Assembly (NCBI GenBank): GCA_000231825.2
Contig: JH720359.1
Coordinates: forward strand, 436,669-500,668
Reading direction: 5' to 3'
DNA: 64,000 bases
From: Tetrahymena elliotti 4EA
Lineage: Eukaryota > Ciliophora > Oligohymenophorea > Hymenostomatida > Tetrahymenidae
The notes under the pieces: generated by a model
Told to the model about the DNA's origin: nothing
Databases searched by the model: none
What the model saw: only the letters and a program-made list of their open reading frames with translations
Part shown: piece by piece, positions 59,501 to 64,000 of the stretch
Position numbering within the stretch: the first letter of the stretch is position 1
Layout of the letters: each line of letters starts with the position of its first letter
Made by a program: the position numbers and the translations under genes

Positions 59501-60802
59501 TTATTTTTCTTCATATTTTTTGATGTAAATTACTTCTTTTTTACCACCTTTCTTCTTCTTTTATTGCTATTTTTTGTTCTGTTTTTTGTTTCCTCTTTTT
59601 TTATTTTTATCCTTATCATCTTCTTCTTCTTCATCTTCTGATAGCTCTTCTCCTTTTATTTGTTTTTCTTTTTTCTTTCTAGCCAACAATAATTCATCTA
59701 TTGCTTATTTAGAGCTTATTCTCTCAAAAGTAAAAGCATCATCAAAGGCTTATGTTCCGTTTTAATCAATACTAAAGCATTTTAGGTTAGTATAGTCTCT
59801 TAGTTTTTTATTTTTTTTGAATAAATTTTAGTATTCAGAGACAACTTTATCAACGCACTTCTATTCTTCTTTAGAAACGACTGTATTCATATTGAGAGAT
59901 TCTAATACTGCCTAGCAATCACTTTCTTAGTCATAGAGCATTCCTCTTTACTCTAGGATTTATACTAAAGGACCAATTTTTAATAGTCTTTCTGGCCATT
60001 CTTTGACTTTAACAATGAAATAATTCTTAAAAATGTTATTCAAAAAGGGTTAGCAAGACTCATCAACTTCTAAAACCATAGTTGGGTATTTTACTTACAA
60101 GGGGAAAAAATACAAAATTTTTTAACCTTAGTATCTTATTTCTTTTGATTAAATATTGAAATCTATTTCAGGTCTCTTTTCGTTGTAGGAAAAAAATCCA
60201 ATTAAGGGCTTTATTTCCGAATAATTACCTTCCACTGACTGTATTTATGCCTTTAAATTATTTCCATCTTGTTAGCCTTCTACTAGCCTGTATTTTACTT
60301 ACATTTCATGTAATGCTCTATCAGAGTTATTCTTGTGAAGGAAAATTCTTTTTTTGACATATTAGCCATTCTCATATTTTTGCAAGAATTTTTATCCTAG
60401 CTCATCAACTAAATATTAACCATTTTCTTCTACTTCGCTTAACTGGATACCTGTATTATTTCTGTACTGATAATTATTATTATTATCATTCCTTCTCTCA
60501 TAATAAACTTATCTATTCTATTGATTAGCATTTCCATTCAACCTGAAACCTTACCTATTCTATTGATTAGGCTAACTATTTTATTAACTCCTATTGCTAT
60601 TTTATTGAGTTCCTTAACTATTTTATTAATTATAGCCTCCATTCTACTGGTTAGAATATCCATTCTATTGATTACCTTAACCGTTCTATTAATTACGCTG
60701 ACTATATTATTGATTACCATAGCTATTCTATTGGTTACCATAGCTATTTTATTAACTACGTTAACCATTCCCTTTATTGTTTTAGCCACTTCCTCTATTC
60801 AT
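56564..60802 (-). CDS. RNase II/Dis3 (RNB)-family protein with charged insertions, copy B, intronless
   Basis: ATG 60802 (MNRGSGQNNKGNGQ) to TGA 56564-56566, exactly 1,413 codons. Residues 1-100 are Gln/Asn/Gly/Ser-rich tandem repeats. YLVDELGQKFLQKYENGQYV matches copy A. The RNB domain shows FSIDQNGTQAFDDAFTFERI (about 345-365), then a Lys/Glu/Gln insertion with 10-residue repeats, YKLGIHIADLSQSIQKDTAL, ALETRGQSIYVPLG, HMLDRKLVQLFSLKAGETKQ, an acidic run (DDDDEEITSSDDESEDDD) and KLVEELMIFYNQQFL (about 685). A further roughly 570-residue stretch, mostly Lys/Glu coiled coil, precedes EKYLSLSSPIRKFNDIQAQQ (about 1,260). As in copy A, the first Asp of D-x-D-D is Ala. Similar order, strand and intronless state argue for tandem duplication. 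Probably RNA-binding; catalysis doubtful. It may act as a structural or regulatory RNase relative. Confidence 0.86.
57029..58733 (-). other. Coiled-coil insertion within the RNB catalytic domain of copy B
   Basis: About 570 codons lie between the conserved VEELM helix (58734-58751) and SPIRKF (57011-57028). Most are Lys/Glu/Leu/Asn heptads plus an acidic Ser/Glu/Asp tract (about 58060-58160 on the plus strand reads tcttcactttcttcattatc-type repeats). Longer than, and poorly alignable with, the insertion in copy A. Confidence 0.78.
59365..59465 (-). repeat. Imperfect 30-nt repeats encoding EKEEQKQVQ-type decapeptides
   Basis: Three to four units of about 30 nt (plus strand: agacttacttctattcttct followed by ttctctt or similar). 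In the gene B frame they give QEQEEQKQV, QEKVEQKQV, QEKEEQKQV, SEQEEQKQE. They sit inside an insertion just before the GIHIADLS motif. The antisense strand of these repeats produces a Leu/Thr/Ser-rich standard-code ORF that is not a gene. Confidence 0.85.
60535..60785 (-). repeat. Gln/Asn-rich tandem repeats at the N-terminus of RNB copy B
   Basis: Units of 21-24 nt encode xGNQQNSY / GNQQNGQ / SNQQNGGY / GTQQNSN-type heptapeptides over about residues 10-90. TAA/TAG supply most of the Gln codons. Composition is prion-like, as in many RNA-binding proteins. Read on the opposite strand or in the standard code the same bases give spurious repetitive ORFs. Confidence 0.88.
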
Positions 60803-61647
60803 ATTGCCGTTTCTATTTTTTGAGTCGATCTTTGTATCTTTATTTCTACTTTCTATTTGATTAATAATTTATTTTTTTATTATATATTTTGTTGAATTTG
60901 TTATCAAAAATTTTTAAGATATAAACAACCCCAGAAGATACTAAACCTAATTATCAAAGAAGATAGCCATGATTAAGAAAAAAAAGTATTTTATTTTTTA
61001 AATAGGTAACACTTGAATATGAAATACTTTTTTTAAAGCATAAATTGTCTATTTAGAATTCTATTTAAAAAGTTATAAATAAAAATTATTTTTATTGTAG
61101 ATAAATTATTTTGAAACTTTAGTTTATGTAAAACTTTTTTAGATTCTTATCAAAATGGAATAAATTCATATGAATTAAGGGATTAAAATAATTAGGCAAT
61201 ATTAGTGTATTCTAATTTACTAGATAAATCATTGAGCCTTTAATATAATATCAACTGATAAAATTGCTTAAAAAAATATTTTTAGATTAATTAATATAGA
61301 CAGACTCACAAATATCTCATATTTAAGTAAAATACAGCATAGAAGAAATATAATATTTATGATAGAACAGAATTTAGAGAGTGATTAATTTAAAGCACTT
61401 AAGTGAGTGTGCTAAAAATAATCATTTTTTAAACAAATAAATGTAGTATTTCTCTATTAATAATATTTTACTTTTCACACTATTTTAAATTAGAATTTAA
61501 AAAATAAAAGATTAATACAAAATAAAAATATGAAATTAATTTGATTTACTTTTCTTAAAAATTTTTAAAGAAAAAATTTTTGTTTTTTTTTTCCAATATT
61601 TGATTTATTATTTATCAATCTAGGCCATAATATATCTATCAAGAAAT
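60803..61647. other. Spacer between RNB copy B and coiled-coil gene
   Basis: 845 nt of A+T-rich DNA with no gene. Holds the promoter of copy B and the 3' end of the next minus-strand gene. Confidence 0.5.
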
Positions 61648-62190
61648 TCATTACTATTAAACTTAAGCATCAACTAAATGCAAATTTTATTACTTTTCTT
61701 ATTCTAGCAATTTTTTCTTTTAGTAAGGAGGTATATCTCCTTTGAATACCTAGCCTTCAAGTAGCTTAATTTTATCTACACACGAATAAATCTACTCTAC
61801 AACTTCTTCTTTTTCTTTTATTGCTGTGACTAACTCGCTTTCTAACTATCTATTTTCATCTATTAGTTTACTGAATTCTTCTCTATATATTTATGAAAGC
61901 TGATTTATAATTGGAATAGCTCTTTCTTTATCTTGCTAATCTCTCTATAAAATTATTTCTTTCATATCTCCTATTTTACTTTTTAATTCATCAATTTCAC
62001 TTTTATATAAACCAACTATTTCTAAAGCTTTATTCATTACATTTTACAATTTATCAACCTTATTTAATGTATCAATGTTATTTTCTTCATTATATTCATC
62101 GACTTCTAACTTTTAAGATTCTTAGCTTTCTTTATATTATTCGCTCTCAACTTATTATTCTGTTGGGTTGCTAACACTTTCTTAATTCAT
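61648..62190 (-). CDS. Small coiled-coil protein, 180 aa, intronless
   Basis: ATG 62190 (MNQESVSNPTEQQ) to TGA 61648-61650, 181 codons, open throughout with TAA/TAG as Gln. Residues 1-40 are acidic and Gln/Glu/Ser-rich. Residues about 40-150 form one long amphipathic coiled coil (VDKLQNVMNKALEIVGLYKS; EIDELKSKIGDMKEIILQRD; FSKLIDENRQLESELVTAIK). A short Pro-containing tail follows (FKGDIPPYQKKKLLEQEKQQ). No signal peptide, membrane span or catalytic motif. Size and layout would fit a subunit of a larger assembly (for example a kinetochore, BLOC or ciliary complex), but nothing distinguishes these. Family not recognised. Confidence 0.83.
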
Positions 62191-62664
62191 TTATAAAATA
62201 TATTTATTAGTGATTAATAACTAACTACTATTATTTCAGTTATCTTTATTGTTTTAAGATTTTAATTTGAATTTTTGATAATGAAAATAAATCAAAATGT
62301 GTAAATTATCAAAAATATAATCAAGTTAAATTTTAAAATATTTTTTAAATTTTATATTTAAAGAGAGAATTTATTTTGGAGATGAAAGGAAGGAAACAAA
62401 GAAATTCTTAAAAATTTAATTTGCACTAAAAGTATAAAATCAATCTTACTATAAAATGTAAAAGATTTTATGTATAAAAGAATTTGCAACTTTGTATCCA
62501 AAATTTTTGTTATTTTTTAACACGTACATAATAATTGTCATTAGTTTGCGCCATTCTGTTAAATAAATCTTTAAATTGATTCTTAAATTTCATCAAAAAT
62601 ATAAATCTAAAAAAAGATATTTTAATAACTGTAAAAATAAATTAATTAGTATTAGAATCTAAGT
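62191..62664. promoter_or_regulatory. Divergent spacer between coiled-coil and Cys-rich genes
   Basis: 474 nt between divergent ATGs (62190 minus, 62665 plus). A+T-rich, no recognised site. Confidence 0.45.
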
Positions 62665-63363
62665 ATGAGCAGTATAAAATCTTTGGTATTTATTTATCTT
62701 CTATTTATAGGATATTCTTATGGAATTAACAATCTTCAATTAAGAGGATGTATTGATGATTCTACTAATGAAGAGCACGGTATATGCCACAAGCAATTAA
62801 AGGAATGCTTTGATATTAAAGAATGTGGACATGAATTCAATCTTTTATTCAATGATTGCTAATTACCTTTAGATGATAAAGATTTTGATCTCAAATGTTT
62901 CTAATTAGGACAAAAAAGAGCAGAACATCCTAAAAATTTAGAATTGATAAAATGCTTTGATGAAGTTTGTGGTATGTTTGGAGGATAGCCTTCTGCCGAT
63001 ATGGAAGAATTAGAAAGAAACATCATGCAAACCTTAGAAAGATAAAAAGAGTAAATTGAAAAATAGAAAAGTAAAAATGAAAATGAAGAATTTGTTTGTG
63101 TAAAGAATGCTCTCAGTGACCCTGAAAAATGTTATAAGTTAGCTGATGATTGTGATGAAGAATGCTCTGAAGATTTGAATAAATTGAAGACCTGTACAGG
63201 AGAAAACGAGAACTGTATTTATGATATAGATGCTGCTCTCCCTCATTTAGTAAACGAAAAAGCTATTAAGCTTACTAATTGTTTACATAAGCTATGTTAT
63301 GAAGATAAGTCAAAATATCAATCAAAAGAAGACATTGAAAAGGTAGTAAATGAAGAATTGTGA
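62665..63363 (+). CDS. Secreted cysteine-rich protein, 232 aa, intronless
   Basis: ATG 62665 to TGA 63361-63363, 233 codons; two standard-code ORFs in this interval are halves of this one gene, split by TAA/TAG Gln codons. Residues 1-20 (MSSIKSLVFIYLLFIGYSYG) are a signal peptide. The mature chain has 16 cysteines, many spaced C-x3-5-C: CFDIKEC, CFDEVC, CDEEC, CLHKLC. These mark about four repeated helical segments, each probably closed by disulfides. A central charged helix (MEELERNIMQTLERQKEQIE) separates the two Cys-rich halves. The protein is acidic overall with no membrane anchor. It recalls lineage-specific ciliate secreted or granule proteins, but no named family can be assigned. Confidence 0.87.
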
Positions 63364-64000
63364 ACAAAAAAATATCGAGAGTATTTACATTAATGTTGTT
63401 TTGGTTTATTTTTATGTATATTTTTTAGTTAAATTATTTCTAATACAATCTAAAAAATTATATAAGTAATGCATTTAAATTAATATGTTTAATTTTAAAA
63501 AATATTTAACTCAGAATTGAAAATATTTCTAAAATATTAAAATTTTATTTGAAACATTAATTAATATTTAAATATTAAATAAATTAAAAGTTTATTAGTA
63601 TTTATATGAGAATTTAGGATTAAATTCTACTAAAATAAAATAAATATTTCTTGTAAGAAAAAAACTCATATTTAACTATTTTCAATAAAAATGATTTTTT
63701 ATTAATTATTCAGATAAGTAGTTAAGACTGAAAATAAAGAAAAACAACATAAATTTAATTTAGAATATTGTAAAAAATATTTATTTTTTATCTTTTGTTC
63801 AGTAAACCATAAAGCATCAAATTTATTTTAATTTTTTTAAAGATATCAAATAATATTCATTTTTGTTTAAATGAAATAAACTTTGAATTTAAATTTTATA
63901 AAGAAGATTTTGATTTTACATTTTTTGGAAAAAAAAATTTGTTTTTTATTGAAAAAGAAAAAATCTGAATAAAAATTCTTCAATAAATTCTTTTTAATTT
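63364..64000. other. Right-edge spacer, no gene seen
   Basis: A+T-rich sequence after the Cys-rich gene's stop. No protein-like frame begins before the window ends and no telomere repeats are present. Confidence 0.5.

Noticed and set aside
59254..59765. Three overlapping plus-strand Leu/Phe/Ser-rich ORFs
   Set aside because: Antisense of the Lys/Glu/Gln-rich insertion in RNB copy B; composition explained by complementing AAG/GAA codons.
52180..60802. Assignment of either RNB gene as the exosome nuclease Dis3 itself
   Set aside because: The catalytic motif is altered, the PIN domain is not visible and the catalytic domain is interrupted; the conserved exosome subunit is probably elsewhere in the genome.
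60521..60823. Repetitive hydrophobic plus-strand ORF and matching minus-strand ORF
   Set aside because: Both are other-frame readings of the Gln/Asn repeats at the start of RNB copy B; the real frame runs from ATG 60802.
1..64000. Telomere, CRISPR, tRNA/rRNA, transposon or bacterial content
   Set aside because: No GGGGTT/CCCCAA arrays, no regularly spaced repeats, no foldable tRNA seen, no transposase motifs; introns and the nuclear ciliate code exclude a bacterial origin.

Overview
This window reads as ciliate macronuclear DNA, most likely Tetrahymena or a close oligohymenophorean relative. The sequence is about 80% A+T. Every convincing reading frame is full of in-frame TAA and TAG, which fall where glutamine makes sense (Q-runs, coiled coils), while TGA alone ends proteins. 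Introns are GT-AG and mostly 50-100 nt, with a few of 200-450 nt; Paramecium introns are much shorter. Standard-code ORFs are therefore fragments or antisense shadows, and the genes below were read with TGA as the only stop. Where exon lengths could be summed, the totals are exact multiples of three. No telomere repeats, CRISPR arrays, operons, convincing tRNA/rRNA genes or transposons were seen.

Layout, left to right: (1) 1-2527, minus: a cyclic-nucleotide-binding protein with a decayed metallo-beta-lactamase fold, running off the left edge. (2) 2988-3905, plus: ankyrin-repeat protein. (3) 6643-9330, minus: bZIP transcription factor. (4) 10582-11909, plus: membrane-anchored SPFH/band-7 protein. 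(5) 12801-16247, minus: Gln-rich protein with a Myb/Rap1-like DNA-binding domain and a duplicated exon-intron unit. (6) 17056-19453, plus: LMBR1-family multispanning membrane protein. (7) A gene-poor stretch, then an orphan acidic protein at 24814-25527, minus. (8) A 5.5 kb gene-empty stretch. (9) 31092-39828, minus: a 2,712-residue coiled-coil golgin ending in a GRIP-like domain. (10) 40559-41386, minus: secreted protein. (11) 44457-45568, plus: degenerate EF-hand protein. (12) 48262-50846, minus: secreted GH3 beta-glucosidase. (13) 52180-56085 and 56564-60802, both minus: two tandem intronless paralogs of the RNase II/Dis3 (RNB) family with large coiled-coil insertions inside the catalytic domain and a shared Asp-to-Ala change in the catalytic motif. 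(14) 61648-62190, minus: small coiled-coil protein. (15) 62665-63363, plus: secreted Cys-rich protein.

The genes do not form an obvious pathway. Most neighbours are divergent or convergent with long A+T-rich spacers, normal for a ciliate. The tandem RNB pair is the one clear gene family here and the most unusual content. The cyclic-nucleotide-binding pseudo-hydrolase and the Myb gene with its recent exon duplication are the next most interesting. All functional calls come from motifs read by eye; exon boundaries are inferred from frame and GT-AG rules, without transcript data.
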